Below are positions 28,461 through 38,800 of a stretch of 64,000 nt of DNA, piece after piece (position 1 is the stretch's first letter; each line of letters starts with the position of its first letter). The stretch is from JALZUU01 sp964441245. GTDB taxonomy: Bacteria > Bacteroidota > Bacteroidia > Chitinophagales > Saprospiraceae. The notes under the pieces are model-generated. The model was given only the letters and a program-made list of their open reading frames with translations, had not been told where the DNA came from and did no database searches. A program made the position numbers and the translations under genes. The stretch lies in NCBI GenBank assembly GCA_964441245.1, contig CAYTVR010000009.1, positions 4,851 to 68,850 of the forward strand, in the 5' to 3' direction.

Positions 28461-29495
28461 ATGAAAAAACTTAAAATCCTCTCTATTGATGGCGGTGGTA
28501 CCCGAGGAATCATTCCTGCCACGATCTTAAATTGCATATTCGATGATACTGGAAAACATCCCTTGGATATTTTCGATATTTTTGCTGGGACTTCTACCGG
28601 TGGAATTTTGATCTTAAGTCTTGGAGTCAAACGAAAGACTTACGATATCATGGATTTATACCTCCATCATGCCAAAGACATTTTCAAAGACAATAAGATC
28701 GATGATATTCGAGATATCGGAAACTTGATTGGCGCGCAATACTCAAACAAGGAATTAAAAAAACTTTTGAAGGAGACTTATAAAAATCGTACCCTTGGAG
28801 ATTTACATGATTTACACGATGGAAAAAAGATCTTTTTGGTGCCTACTTTTTGGTTGAATCCACAAGACGAAAATGGATTCTATTCTAACTTTCGACCAGA
28901 AGTTTTTAATTCTTTTTATATCAAATGCAATAATGAAAACATGGTTGATTTAGCTCTAAGAACTTCAGCTGGACCGACTTATTTTCCGATGCATCAAAAT
29001 CATATTGATGGAGGAGTGGCCATTAATCATCCTGCAATGGCAGCAGTGGCTTTTGCGATTAATAAAAATATAAGTGATAAAAGTTCCTATTGTTATGACA
29101 ATCCTAATCATAAAGGACTACACAAAAAAATAGGTGACTTAAAAGTCTTCTCCTTGGGATGTGGTACTTCTAATGGAAATTATATTCCACCATCGGCTAT
29201 CCAAACAGGAGATTGGGGCGTGTTGCAATGGAAGGATTTTATTGGTGAAATGTTGACAGAAACGAATATCGCATCTTCTGAGTATTATGTTCGACAAGTT
29301 TTAGATCCAGAGGATTATTTACGTTGTCAATTATATTTTAATGATAAAAATGCACCAAAAGAAATCCGAAATAAAAGACTAAAATTGGATGTTACGGATG
29401 CTGATAAGCTTAAAGCGATGAAACGTTTTGCAAAAGACTATTACAAAAAAAATAAAGACAAGATCTTATCATTTTTGGATTTGAAAGAAGTCTAA
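28461..29495 (+). CDS. Patatin-like phospholipase
   Basis: 344 residues, no signal peptide, so cytosolic. The patatin fold is shown by the oxyanion loop DGGGTRGIIPA (residues 10-20), the nucleophile elbow GTSTGG (Ser about residue 45) and the catalytic Asp in HIDGGVAINHPA (about residue 190), giving a Ser-Asp dyad lipid acyl hydrolase. Downstream RFAKDYYKKNKDKIL is a lysine-rich end. It is inserted between the second ExbD gene and the TonB gene on the same strand. Phospholipase activity is inferred; a link to antiphage patatin effectors is not supported because no nucleotide-cyclase gene is adjacent. Confidence 0.88.
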   Translation: MKKLKILSIDGGGTRGIIPATILNCIFDDTGKHPLDIFDIFAGTSTGGILILSLGVKRKTYDIMDLYLHHAKDIFKDNKIDDIRDIGNLIGAQYSNKELKKLLKETYKNRTLGDLHDLHDGKKIFLVPTFWLNPQDENGFYSNFRPEVFNSFYIKCNNENMVDLALRTSAGPTYFPMHQNHIDGGVAINHPAMAAVAFAINKNISDKSSYCYDNPNHKGLHKKIGDLKVFSLGCGTSNGNYIPPSAIQTGDWGVLQWKDFIGEMLTETNIASSEYYVRQVLDPEDYLRCQLYFNDKNAPKEIRNKRLKLDVTDADKLKAMKRFAKDYYKKNKDKILSFLDLKEV

Positions 29496-29718
29496 TTGTC
29501 TGATTATCAATGATTATTTACTGAATCGCAAAGATATAATTAACTTTTATCGACTTTTTTAAGAGGATTTTAATACTTTTTGATGCACCTTTCGGCAAAA
29601 AAAAGCATCTTTATTGTATAAATGCGAATGAAACGAAGTTTGTTAAAGTTTTAAAAAACATCGTATTAATAAAAGGATATATTCCATTTTTCCGTTTATA
29701 AGATTAAACAAGCAAATT

Positions 29719-30681
29719 ATGGATTACACAATTGAAACCACCGACGAAAAAAATAATAGGAAGAAAGGACTCATAACGAGTTTTGCTCTTCACATCATTT
29801 TATTGTTATTGGCCTTAGCACCCTTCATGACGATTCCTGATCCACCTCCAGGCCAGCCGGGTATTTTGGTCGCACTAGGTTTGCCTGATGCAGGTATGAA
29901 TGATGCACCTGCGTCTTCTGCACCTGATGAAGCTGCTTCGGCAGAAGAAGAAACCGTGGAAGAAGTTGAAGAGGTGGAACCTGTAAAAGAAGAGCCTAAG
30001 AAACCTGTGGTTAAGCCCAAAAAAACCAAAGCACCAGTAAAGCCTAAGAAAGATGTCTTATCCGATAAAAATTCTAGGGAACTGGCTTTAAAAAAGAAAA
30101 AAGAAGCAGATAGAAAGAAGGCAGAACGAGAGGCCAAGATAAAAGAAGAGGCAGCTGCGAAAGCAAAAAGAGATGCTGCTGCAAAAGCCGCAAAAGCAAA
30201 GGCAGATGCTGCTGCAAAAGCTGCAAAAGCGAAAGCAGATGCGGAGGCTGCGGCAGCTGCGGAAGCTGCTCGTAAAAAAGCGGAAGCTGATAAATGGAAA
30301 AATTTAGGAAAGGTCGGAAGTGGTAGCGGATCAGGAGGCAAGCCTGGTAACCAAGGACAGCAAAATGGTGATCCAGATGGCAAGGCTTTGGATGGAATCA
30401 GTACAGGATCGGGAGATATTGGAGGCGGATTGTTGGGACGTAAGAAAGTGTCTTCTCCTAAGATTACCAATAATTCTCAAAAGACTGGCATTGTAGTGGT
30501 AAGGGTTTGTGTCGATTCTAAAGGAAAAGTAGTTTCAGCGAAATACACGCAAAGTGGTTCAACGACTACTGATCAGGGTTTGATTAAATCGGCTATTGCT
30601 GGAGCAAGAAAATATCGCTTTTCAAAAGGTGATGTAGATAAACAATGCGGTACGATTAAAATTAATTTTAGATTAAGATAA
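29719..30681 (+). CDS. TonB-family energy transducer
   Basis: 320 residues: a short cytoplasmic N-terminus, one signal-anchor helix (about residues 17-37), then a PDPPPGQPGILVALG motif common in Bacteroidota TonB proteins. A long acidic then Pro/Lys-rich segment (VKEEPKKPVVKPKKTK) and an Ala/Lys coiled region follow, which would span the periplasm. The C-terminal domain (about 245-320) has VVVRVCVDSKGKVVSAKYTQSG and RKYRFSKGD like the TonB C-terminal fold, here with paired cysteines. It lies after ExbB, ExbD, ExbD and patatin, and would transmit their energy to outer-membrane TonB-dependent receptors. Confidence 0.85.
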   Translation: MDYTIETTDEKNNRKKGLITSFALHIILLLLALAPFMTIPDPPPGQPGILVALGLPDAGMNDAPASSAPDEAASAEEETVEEVEEVEPVKEEPKKPVVKPKKTKAPVKPKKDVLSDKNSRELALKKKKEADRKKAEREAKIKEEAAAKAKRDAAAKAAKAKADAAAKAAKAKADAEAAAAAEAARKKAEADKWKNLGKVGSGSGSGGKPGNQGQQNGDPDGKALDGISTGSGDIGGGLLGRKKVSSPKITNNSQKTGIVVVRVCVDSKGKVVSAKYTQSGSTTTDQGLIKSAIAGARKYRFSKGDVDKQCGTIKINFRLR

Positions 30682-30702
30682 AAATATAGCACAGCGGAAA
30701 AG

Positions 30703-30747
30703 GGCGCAAAAATCACAGTTTAATTTAGCAAAGGTGATTTTTGCGCC
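30703..30747 (+). terminator. Rho-independent terminator of the ExbB-TonB operon
   Basis: Perfect 14-bp arms GGCGCAAAAATCAC and GTGATTTTTGCGCC followed by a T tract at 30748-30753, 22 bp past the tonB stop. It lies inside a longer in-frame extension of folC, which supports the later folC start. Confidence 0.95.
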
Positions 30748-30778
30748 TTTTTTATTGATGTACAAGGACAAAGCAAAG

Positions 30779-32071
30779 ATGAATTACGAAGAAACACTAG
30801 ATTACCTCTATCGCCAATTACCCATGTTCCAAAGGGTGGGGCCTATGGCATTTAAAAAAGATTTGGGGAATATCGTTGCCCTTTGTGAAAAATTAGGCCA
30901 GCCGCATCATCAATTCAAATCCATTCATATCGCCGGGACCAATGGAAAAGGATCTACAGCTCATTTATTAAGTTCGGTTTTACAAGCTAAAGGTTTAAAA
31001 GTTGGCCTTTATACCTCTCCTCATTATCGAGATTTTAGAGAACGCATTAAGATCAATGGTCGCTTTATTTCCAAACGAAAAATTATTGACTTTGTACAGC
31101 AATACGATCATTTGTTTAAAACAATAAAACCTTCCTTTTTTGAAATTACAGTAGCCATCGCTTTCGATTATTTTGCCAATGAAAAAGTAGATGTCGCGAT
31201 TATTGAAACAGGCTTGGGAGGTAGATTGGATTCCACCAATATCATTCAACCTTTATTGTCTATTATCACCAATATTAGTTTTGATCATCAACAGTTACTG
31301 GGAAATACTTTGGTGAAAATTGCTGGAGAGAAAGCAGGGATCATTAAAAAAAATACACCAGTAGTCATCGGGGAGGAACAAAAAGAAACGAAGAAAGTAT
31401 TTCAAAATAAAGCAATTAAAAAGAAGGCGGATATCTTTTTCGCAAGTCGATATTTCAAAATGAATTTACTTAAGCAAACGGATGAACATTCCTTCTTTGA
31501 CATTTCCCGTAAGGGAAAAACATACCTAAAAAAACTTTCGGTGAATCTACATGGAGCCTATCAGCAAAAAAATATGGCAACGGTTTTAATGGCTTTGGAA
31601 AGACTAAATAAGACTGCTGACTTTGGAGAGATTACGGCAAAAAACATTCGAGATGGATTTAAAGATTTAAAGTCATCAACACGCTTTATGGGACGTTGGC
31701 AATTCATTGGACGTCGACCGAATATCCTTTGTGATAGTGCGCATAATAAGGCTGGGTTGAAAATGGTTTTTGAAAATATCAATCGATTGAAATTTAAACA
31801 AATGCATTTTGTTTTAGGTGTCGTCAATGATAAAGATATTGATGGCATCTTGGCTTTGTTGCCTAAAGCAGCGAAGTATTATTTTGCGAAAGCAAAAATC
31901 CCACGTGGAATGGAGGCAAAGATTTTAAAAGAAAAAGCGGCAGCATTTGATTTGGAAGGAAGGACCTACACTTCCGTGAAAAATGCTTTACGAGCGGCAC
32001 GCCGACAGGCAAGTGACCAAGACTTAATTTATGTCGGTGGAAGTACATTTGTGGTCGCGGAAGTCATCTAG
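30779..32071 (+). CDS. folC: Folylpolyglutamate synthase / dihydrofolate synthase
   Basis: 430 residues from the ATG at 30779 (MNYEETLDYLYRQLPMFQRVG), a Mur-ligase-type ATP-dependent enzyme that adds glutamate to dihydropteroate and to folates. Motifs: P-loop IAGTNGKGSTAHLL (about residues 48-61), YTSPHYRDFRERIKING (folate site), IIETGLGGRLDSTN, and the Mur-ligase C-terminal segment CDSAHNKAGLK with the nucleotide-binding His. An upstream GTG at 30734 falls inside the terminator and is rejected. Cytosolic, essential in folate metabolism. Confidence 0.94.
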   Translation: MNYEETLDYLYRQLPMFQRVGPMAFKKDLGNIVALCEKLGQPHHQFKSIHIAGTNGKGSTAHLLSSVLQAKGLKVGLYTSPHYRDFRERIKINGRFISKRKIIDFVQQYDHLFKTIKPSFFEITVAIAFDYFANEKVDVAIIETGLGGRLDSTNIIQPLLSIITNISFDHQQLLGNTLVKIAGEKAGIIKKNTPVVIGEEQKETKKVFQNKAIKKKADIFFASRYFKMNLLKQTDEHSFFDISRKGKTYLKKLSVNLHGAYQQKNMATVLMALERLNKTADFGEITAKNIRDGFKDLKSSTRFMGRWQFIGRRPNILCDSAHNKAGLKMVFENINRLKFKQMHFVLGVVNDKDIDGILALLPKAAKYYFAKAKIPRGMEAKILKEKAAAFDLEGRTYTSVKNALRAARRQASDQDLIYVGGSTFVVAEVI

Positions 32072-32113
32072 TTTTTTTTAGAAATTCGTATAGGAATATC
32101 CACTATCCAATAT

Positions 32114-32174
32114 CCAATCAAAACAAATTGAAGATCCCGTCCCGCCATAGAGCAGCTGAAAGTCAGCAGCAACC
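32114..32174. repeat. Copy 2 of the CCAATC...GATCCCG...CAACC repeat, within an ATATCC tract
   Basis: Flanked by TATCCAATATCC-like sequence on both sides (32103-32119 and 32183-32190). Its core resembles 28362-28417. A separate ATATCC tract lies at 55664-55700. Confidence 0.4.
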
Positions 32175-32201
32175 GAAAATCAGGATATCCAATAACAACA
32201 A

Positions 32202-35200
32202 CTATTCTCTGCCTTGTTTGATTACTTTTCTAGTCAATGTTCCTTCTAAATTTTGAATATTCAAAAAATAAATGCCATTCGGAAAAGAGTGCAATGCGAT
32301 CTCCATTCTATTTTCACCTCTTGGAATATCTTTAACACTTTGCCAAACTACCTTACCGGTTAGATCAAGTAAAGTGAATTGAGTGTCACTATTTTTTTGA
32401 TTGGCATAAAAATGAACGTTCAACTGATCTGAAGTAGGCTGAGGGAAAAGTTGGAAATTTTGAAAAGAAGTTATTTCCGCGATGCTTGTTTCCAGGCAAT
32501 TGATATTCGCTACCCAACCATCTTCAACAAAACTTATATCAGAACTAAAAATGACAGTCAAACAACCATTTTCCGAAGTAGAGGATACCGTCGCTGGTTC
32601 TTCTAAATCTATTAATAAAGGATCTCCAATACCGCTACCATTATAAATTGAAATTTCATCACAACAAGCTTCAACGGATACTTCCGTAAAATCAATAGAT
32701 ACTAATTGATTATCAGCCTCTGGGCAAAAGATCCATTGATTAAATTCATTATCACCATAATTACTAAATGATCCTCCACTATCTGTAAATTCCTCTTCAC
32801 AGCCCACGTAAGTTCGAGCAAAAGGAAATTGGACCCATTCACTAAAATCTCCTTGACCACAATCAGCACGGAGATAAAAATCATAATTAAGATTGGAGGT
32901 TAAATTATTGACTTCAAAAGGTGGACTTCCATTTAAGTTAATGCTTGTTCCCGTTCCAAACGGAAAAAATCTGGGTCCATATTCTACCTCCCATAGGTCT
33001 GTTGTCGCATTTGCTCTCCAGTCAAGTAGGATACTTTGATTAGAAATAGGAGAGGACTCCAAGAAAGAAGACTCCGGACAAGTCGGCGGATTAATACAAG
33101 AGACAGCGCATTCCCAACCCGATGCATTTGAAAATTGATCAGATATAAATCGCACAGTGATACATCCATTTGGGGCATGCGAAATGAAGTTATTTCCAAT
33201 AAATATTCCTTGACTAAGAGGTGTGCTGAATCCGATTCCTTCAAAAATTTCTAAGCGATCACAACAGAAGCTAATGACATCAATATCAAGAAAGGTAAGT
33301 TGCATGGTTTTGTCTTCTTCATCTGGACAAAAAACCCAAGTCTGATTAGTATTGTCAGGATAGTTTCCCATAGGTCCTCCTGGGTCGTAAAAAAAATCTT
33401 GAGCACAGTTATAATAAGTACTAAAGGGAAATGGATCACTCCAAAAACTTACACCGCCAGCCAAACAATGTGATCGTATAAAAAAAGTGAATGCTGTATT
33501 TGGTTCTAAATCAGAAATGATGAAACTAGGATCACTAATATTTTCAATCAAAGTACCTTCTCCTTCCAAAAATCCTTTGGGTCCATATAAGACGTCCCAC
33601 ATATTTACATCTATAATATCCGACCAAACAATTTTTACTGAATCAAAGTAACTTTCGGCCAGGGAGATATTTAAGGGTGGTTGACAATTAGGTCGATCTA
33701 AACATTCAATATTGGCTTCCCAACCTGAAAAATTATTTTCATAGTCAGAAGTAAAAAAGACAATTAAACAACCGTCTATTGATCCCGAAGTAATACTGAT
33801 TGGATTTTCTACATCCGTAAAAATGGATTCAAATTGATTGAGCCCTTGAAAAATATCTATTTGATCACAACAAGGTTCAATATCTACTTCTGTAAAGTTA
33901 AGTCGGATCAATTGATCTGGATTTTCGGGACAAATACGATAATCAGAAAATGTATTTGAACCATAATTACCATCAGGACCGCCTGGATCAAAAAATAAAT
34001 CTCCACAACTAAAATGAGTTATAAAGGTAGCAGGTGGTGACCACCAGCTAACACCACCGGCACTACAATTTGCTCGAATATATACTTCATATTCGGTTCC
34101 GGAATCAAGACCTTCTAAGATGAAAAAATCAGGGGTAGATGTAGTGACTATTGTTCCTTCACCATGCTCAAACCCTAGCGGACCATACTCAATATCCCAA
34201 GTAGGTGCAAAACTCCCGAACCAATTTAATGAAACAGAATTTGCAGTAGGGTTAAAAGCAGTAAGACCGTCTGGACCGAAGCAACCTGGAGGATCAAGAC
34301 ATCGAACTTTAGCCTCCCAACCTTGGCGATTATTGGAATTATTTGATACAAATTTAATCGTTAGGCAACCATCTGAAGTACTAGAGGTTAACTCTAGCGG
34401 ATCAAATAGACCAAAGATAATAGGATTATTTGTTCCTATTCCATCATAGATACTGAGTTGATCTGCAAAATCTATATCAACTAAATCAAAATCAAGTTGT
34501 ATGGTTTGTTCTGGAAGTGGAGGACAAAAAGTAAATTCAAAGTTTTGGTTATTGGGATAATTTTGATCAGGCCCCCCCGGATCGTAAAAAATACCACCAC
34601 AATCAGTAGAAGTGATCAACAAATAAGGCTCGGTCCAATTGCTAAATTCTCCATTTGGACACAGAGATCTTAAATATACATGATAATAAGTTGATGGTTC
34701 TAAATCGGTCAATGTATAAGTTGGATTGTTAGCAGAAATCAAATTTCCATCTCCTTGTAAAAAATTAACTGGTCCCCATTCCAATTCCCAATTGGTGATC
34801 TCACTCATTGAATTCCAATTGATTTGAACCTCAGTAGTATTTATATGAGTAGTTGAAATATTACCTGGACTTAAACAATTGGGGACTTCCAAACATTCAA
34901 CTTCAGCCTCCCAGCCTTGTCCAACCACAGAAAAGTCAGAACTAAAGTTAACGGTTAGGCAACCATCAAAAGCGGTGGAAGTAAATGTCGCTGGAAAAAG
35001 TACTTGGGTGAAAAGTGGCTCATCGGTGGTAGAACCATCATAGATGTTTAAGAAATCGCAACAGCCTTCTAAATCAACAAAGGTGAAACTAATTTGAATG
35101 ACTGTATTAGCTTGATCTGGGCAGAAAGTCCAAGTCATGTTTTCACCGTTTTGATAATTACTATTAGGTCCACCACTATCAAAGAAAACTTCTCCACAAC

Positions 35201-35297
35201 TGTCAAGAATTTTGAAAGGACTGTTTGCCTGAAGTGAAGTAGATAGGTGAAAAAATGCAAAGAGGAGGCATAGAAGAAGGAAAGCTCTTTTCATCAT
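32202..35297 (-). CDS. Secreted protein of alternating CUB-like and fibronectin III domains, T9SS type A
   Basis: 1031 residues with a signal peptide (residues 1-25). Five CUB-like domains (start about 34, 231, 431, 630, 832), each opening C-x3-F-x-D-S/P-G-G and containing a C-C-D-x-L/I-x-I-Y/F-x-G core and a GWEA-x-V/I-x-C end, alternate with four FnIII domains (W-x-x-x-Y/E-G-P motifs, Y-x-F/V-Y-x-R-x-x-C end). A T9SS type A domain closes the protein (LFPQPTSDQLNVHF ... FPNGIYFLNIQ ... RKVIKQ). CUB and FnIII domains bind ligands in eukaryotes; here this is probably a surface adhesin or matrix protein. Acidic residues in the CUB cores suggest calcium binding. Confidence 0.88.
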   Translation of the reverse strand: MMKRAFLLLCLLFAFFHLSTSLQANSPFKILDSCGEVFFDSGGPNSNYQNGENMTWTFCPDQANTVIQISFTFVDLEGCCDFLNIYDGSTTDEPLFTQVLFPATFTSTAFDGCLTVNFSSDFSVVGQGWEAEVECLEVPNCLSPGNISTTHINTTEVQINWNSMSEITNWELEWGPVNFLQGDGNLISANNPTYTLTDLEPSTYYHVYLRSLCPNGEFSNWTEPYLLITSTDCGGIFYDPGGPDQNYPNNQNFEFTFCPPLPEQTIQLDFDLVDIDFADQLSIYDGIGTNNPIIFGLFDPLELTSSTSDGCLTIKFVSNNSNNRQGWEAKVRCLDPPGCFGPDGLTAFNPTANSVSLNWFGSFAPTWDIEYGPLGFEHGEGTIVTTSTPDFFILEGLDSGTEYEVYIRANCSAGGVSWWSPPATFITHFSCGDLFFDPGGPDGNYGSNTFSDYRICPENPDQLIRLNFTEVDIEPCCDQIDIFQGLNQFESIFTDVENPISITSGSIDGCLIVFFTSDYENNFSGWEANIECLDRPNCQPPLNISLAESYFDSVKIVWSDIIDVNMWDVLYGPKGFLEGEGTLIENISDPSFIISDLEPNTAFTFFIRSHCLAGGVSFWSDPFPFSTYYNCAQDFFYDPGGPMGNYPDNTNQTWVFCPDEEDKTMQLTFLDIDVISFCCDRLEIFEGIGFSTPLSQGIFIGNNFISHAPNGCITVRFISDQFSNASGWECAVSCINPPTCPESSFLESSPISNQSILLDWRANATTDLWEVEYGPRFFPFGTGTSINLNGSPPFEVNNLTSNLNYDFYLRADCGQGDFSEWVQFPFARTYVGCEEEFTDSGGSFSNYGDNEFNQWIFCPEADNQLVSIDFTEVSVEACCDEISIYNGSGIGDPLLIDLEEPATVSSTSENGCLTVIFSSDISFVEDGWVANINCLETSIAEITSFQNFQLFPQPTSDQLNVHFYANQKNSDTQFTLLDLTGKVVWQSVKDIPRGENRMEIALHSFPNGIYFLNIQNLEGTLTRKVIKQGRE

Positions 35298-35492
35298 GCG
35301 AATTTTTAGTTTTCAAATATAACTTTTAAACAGATGCTAGTAGTCTATTAAAATAGTTGGTCAGCAATATTCTCTGCGCTATACAAATTAAACAAAAAGA
35401 GTGAGATATAGAAGTATTTTTCTTAATACTTGCGTAAAAAAAATAGGATTGAAACCAGAAAAGGGAAGAAATAGGGAAGGATGGCTTAGTAA

Positions 35493-35532
35493 TTTTGAAA
35501 AAGCTTATTCAAAAGAATAAGCTTTTTCAAAA
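35493..35532. terminator. Hairpin terminator of the 53-residue gene (can act in both directions)
   Basis: Perfect 18-bp arms TTTTGAAAAAGCTTATTC and complement with an AAAA loop, ten bp beyond the stop of the minus-strand small gene, with T-rich flanks on both strands. Confidence 0.85.
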
Positions 35533-35542
35533 TGAAGGAGGT

Positions 35543-35704
35543 TTATACTACATCTAAAGCGTACACCAAAGAGGTGAAAAGCATAGGTAAAGTTACCCAA
35601 AACCATTCAGGTTTGATGATTAAAAAGGCGATGCATGCAATAGTGGAGATGATGAACATCAACCAAAATTTCTTAGTATCTTTAGAAGTATTCTCGGTAT
35701 TCAT
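35543..35704 (-). CDS. Small two-helix membrane protein (53 residues)
   Basis: A short frame below the usual length cutoff, on the minus strand. Translation gives MNTENTSKDTKKFWLMFIIS at the start, a first hydrophobic helix (about residues 14-30), the turn KPEWFWV, and a second helix (about 37-50) ending ALDVV. Charge is sorted (polar N-terminus, then two membrane spans), it starts with ATG, and the stop is followed at ten bases by a strong terminator, all supporting a real gene. A 64-residue plus-strand frame over the same DNA begins inside the terminator and looks spurious. Family unknown; function unknown. Confidence 0.7.
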   Translation of the reverse strand: MNTENTSKDTKKFWLMFIISTIACIAFLIIKPEWFWVTLPMLFTSLVYALDVV

Positions 35705-35866
35705 AATTATTTTTATATTAATTTAATTCGACTGCAAATCTATAAAGTTATTTTAACAAAAGCTACCTTTCTTTAGAAAAAATTATTGCCTTTATTGGGA
35801 TGCTCAATTGTTATTGGAAAACCTGAGGTTTCGAGTTATCATAATCCATTCAAATTTCCTTCCATT

Positions 35867-38800
35867 TTACTGTAGATCAAAACCAAGGCTGACCCTAAAA
35901 TAAAGATCATCATCCCGATCTGGATTCCCAATAGTAAAGGTAAAAGCAAAATTTTCTGATAAAGGAGCGGCATAAAGTCCTCCTCCATATGCGGTATGAA
36001 AACGACTAATGTCTGCACCATCTTCAACAGACCATACCCGACCAATGTCATAAAAACCATAAATTCCCCATTTGATGGGTAGGATTGCAGTACGAATACT
36101 TCCTAAATGAAATCGAATGTCATTGCTCAGCGTGGCTGATTTATCGCCTAGAAAGCGATTTCTAAAGTAGGCCCGTTGATAATTATGACTACCGATAGAA
36201 CTGAGGTGATAGAAAGGAGGATTACCATATGCGGAGGATAAGCTTCCTCTAATCGCTAAAGTTGCGAATCCAGCTGTCATATAATGAGCGATATGTCCTT
36301 CCACTTTTCCAAAGAATTGATCACCTGAACTAAAATTATGAAACATCTCATGTCGAATGAAAAACTGAGAACCTCGTCGAGTAAAAAGAGGATTATCTCG
36401 AAAGTCAATATTTAAAGAACTGGTCAAACCCAATAAATTTTGCTTTTGTGTTCCATCAATTTGGAGGTATCTTTCTTCATAGAAAATAGACTTTTCTGAA
36501 TTCTTAGGATTGACATCATTGAACTCGTATCTAAAGCCAATATTGAATTGACTCTTTCTCCAAAAACTTCGGATTAGAGTAGGGGAGAATTGTACGGTAT
36601 TAAAATCTGTTCGATAATAATTTTCTTCTTGTAGATCGTCATCTAAAATAGTGGCATTTCCAATACCGTAGAAAAAAGGAAATTTATCATACAAAGAGGA
36701 CAAACGAGCATGCAATAACAAATCCCATTTTCCAAAAAGGTGTCGATGCCAATTTTTGAGATCCAAACGTTGAGCATTGATGGTATACAAAATGAGCTTC
36801 GCCTCAAATTTTTGATGATAATCAGGTTTGTTAAATCCTAATTTATAATAAGTCAAAACCATTTCTGCACCAAAGCCATTTCCACTACTAATTCTAAATT
36901 TTGGTAATGGAGCTAGGTAACTGTACTCAAATGATTTGTTGTTGTATTTTGCAATTTGAGCAGGGCGTTTTATTTTGGTTTCAGGACCTGAGGTGATCAA
37001 GTCTTCTCGTTCACTGTCGTAGACTAAAGTGCGTTTTTTAAAACCATTTGCTTTTGATTGATCCACAATTTTATCTTCCCCTTTTCCGCCAATGATTCGA
37101 ACTAAAATACTTTTATTTTTCCCTTCTCCTTTGAGGAAAAATTGATCTGCTTTACCCAATCCAAATAGCCGAATTTCCTTAGTTTCATTTTTATGAAAAA
37201 TTCTTTCATAAACTAGTTTGCCTTTTTTACCTGACTTCTTTTTAGCATCAAACATCTGCACTTTTACATTTCCATTATCGAGTCGTTCTATCTCGAAAAT
37301 TTCTTTTTTATTGGAGCCGATGACATCTACTTCTTTAGCTAAAAGTTGGTATAGTTGACTGGCCGCATCGACCAATTGAGTTCGACGAGATTTTAATTTC
37401 CTGCTGATTTCATCACCTGAAAAAAGGCCAATTTCTTTTGGTAATTCTAGTATAGCAGTATCGATGACTTCATCTGTCATTTGGGTTTCGATATATTCTG
37501 CTGCTGCTTTCCAATCTGCTAAATTCAAGGAATTACCTAGCTGTCGATCAAGGTGACGCGCTTTGAAGGAGAGTTGTTGAATATTATCAAATTGATCTCC
37601 GAAGTTTTCCGCATTGGGAATGACTTTATCAGCAATGCTTGGGATTAATCCAGTCCATTTTGAAAATACATGATCTCGATCTCGAGGAATAGGTTTAAAA
37701 ATATTTCCCTTTTTTATTTTGTATTGTGCCCACTTCCAATTGTCTTCGTGTCGATCCCAATCACCAACAAAAAAATCAAATATCCTAGCTCTAGCAAAGG
37801 ATTTAGGATCTACTCGATTGTCATTGTCCTTGTATAAGGTGCGAAACATTTTATTACTCGAATCTATATCATCTGCTTTGCCGATTTCTTCACTCTTTTT
37901 TTTGGCAGAACCAGGTCTATATTCTAAGGTTCCCAGCAAGCCGCCAAATGTGGAAGCATATTGTTTGAGTCTCGGATCGTTAGGCATGAGATATAGCGCA
38001 GGTTGACTATGTAAAATGTCTGTAGCGTCCATTAATTTGGAAGCCACTAAGCCGCCATAAGGATGCTGCGTCGTAATTAGATCTTTGACGATGTTTTTGT
38101 AAATGGTTTGTTTGCTTAATTCATCCAGTCCACGGACAGGATCTTTGTTAATCGATCGGAAGGCATATTTCTTGCAGTTTTTTGCAGTGAATTTTAAGGA
38201 ATTGGTTTGCAAACCTCCTCCAGTAGCATAAGGGGTCAGCCCCCCAAAAGTTTTTTCAAGATCGAGAACGGGGACTTGCAATTTTTGAGTCCATTCTTTT
38301 CGATAACCTGTACCCATTAAAGATTTTCTAAATTTTTTTGCTTGATATTCTGGCCCTGCGATAGTTGAATCAAATTGTTTTTTTGAAAAACTATTGTTTG
38401 AGTTTTGAACGTTTTCTTGATAGCAGGGATCGTAAGCCCTATTATATGGTAGTTTGAGATCTTTAGCCTTGGATTTTTCGGAACATGGAGAGAGGTATAG
38501 GATATGATTTTGAATGATCGCTTCTTTTGCTTCCGCAGAAAAAGTAAACGTTTTCAATTGTACTTGACCATCGGCAAAGTATTCTAACTTCATATAGCCT
38601 TTTTCCGATGAACTAAAAATATGATTTTTAGTATGCTTGACTGATTTAGTTGTGGTAGCAGCGCCACTATTCAAATGATAGTGATCTTCAATTTGTTGAA
38701 CTTGCAAATCCATTTCATGACCGGAGGCATAAATAACTGAAGGATAATCTTGTAATATTTCACGCAGGTGTTGATTAAAATTTTGATAAGCTGCGTTAGA

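Noticed and set aside
28461..29495. Patatin as an antiphage CBASS effector
   Set aside because: No nucleotidyltransferase or accessory gene is adjacent; neighbours are ExbD and TonB.
29790..30470. 226-residue minus-strand frame opposite tonB
   Set aside because: It is the antisense of the Ala/Lys/Pro-rich TonB linker, giving low-complexity Ser/Ala/Phe runs; the plus-strand gene is well supported.
30734..30778. Upstream GTG extension of folC
   Set aside because: Lies in the terminator stem of the previous operon and is not conserved in the family start.
35532..35726. 64-residue plus-strand frame
   Set aside because: Starts in the terminator arm and overlaps the better-supported minus-strand 53-residue gene.
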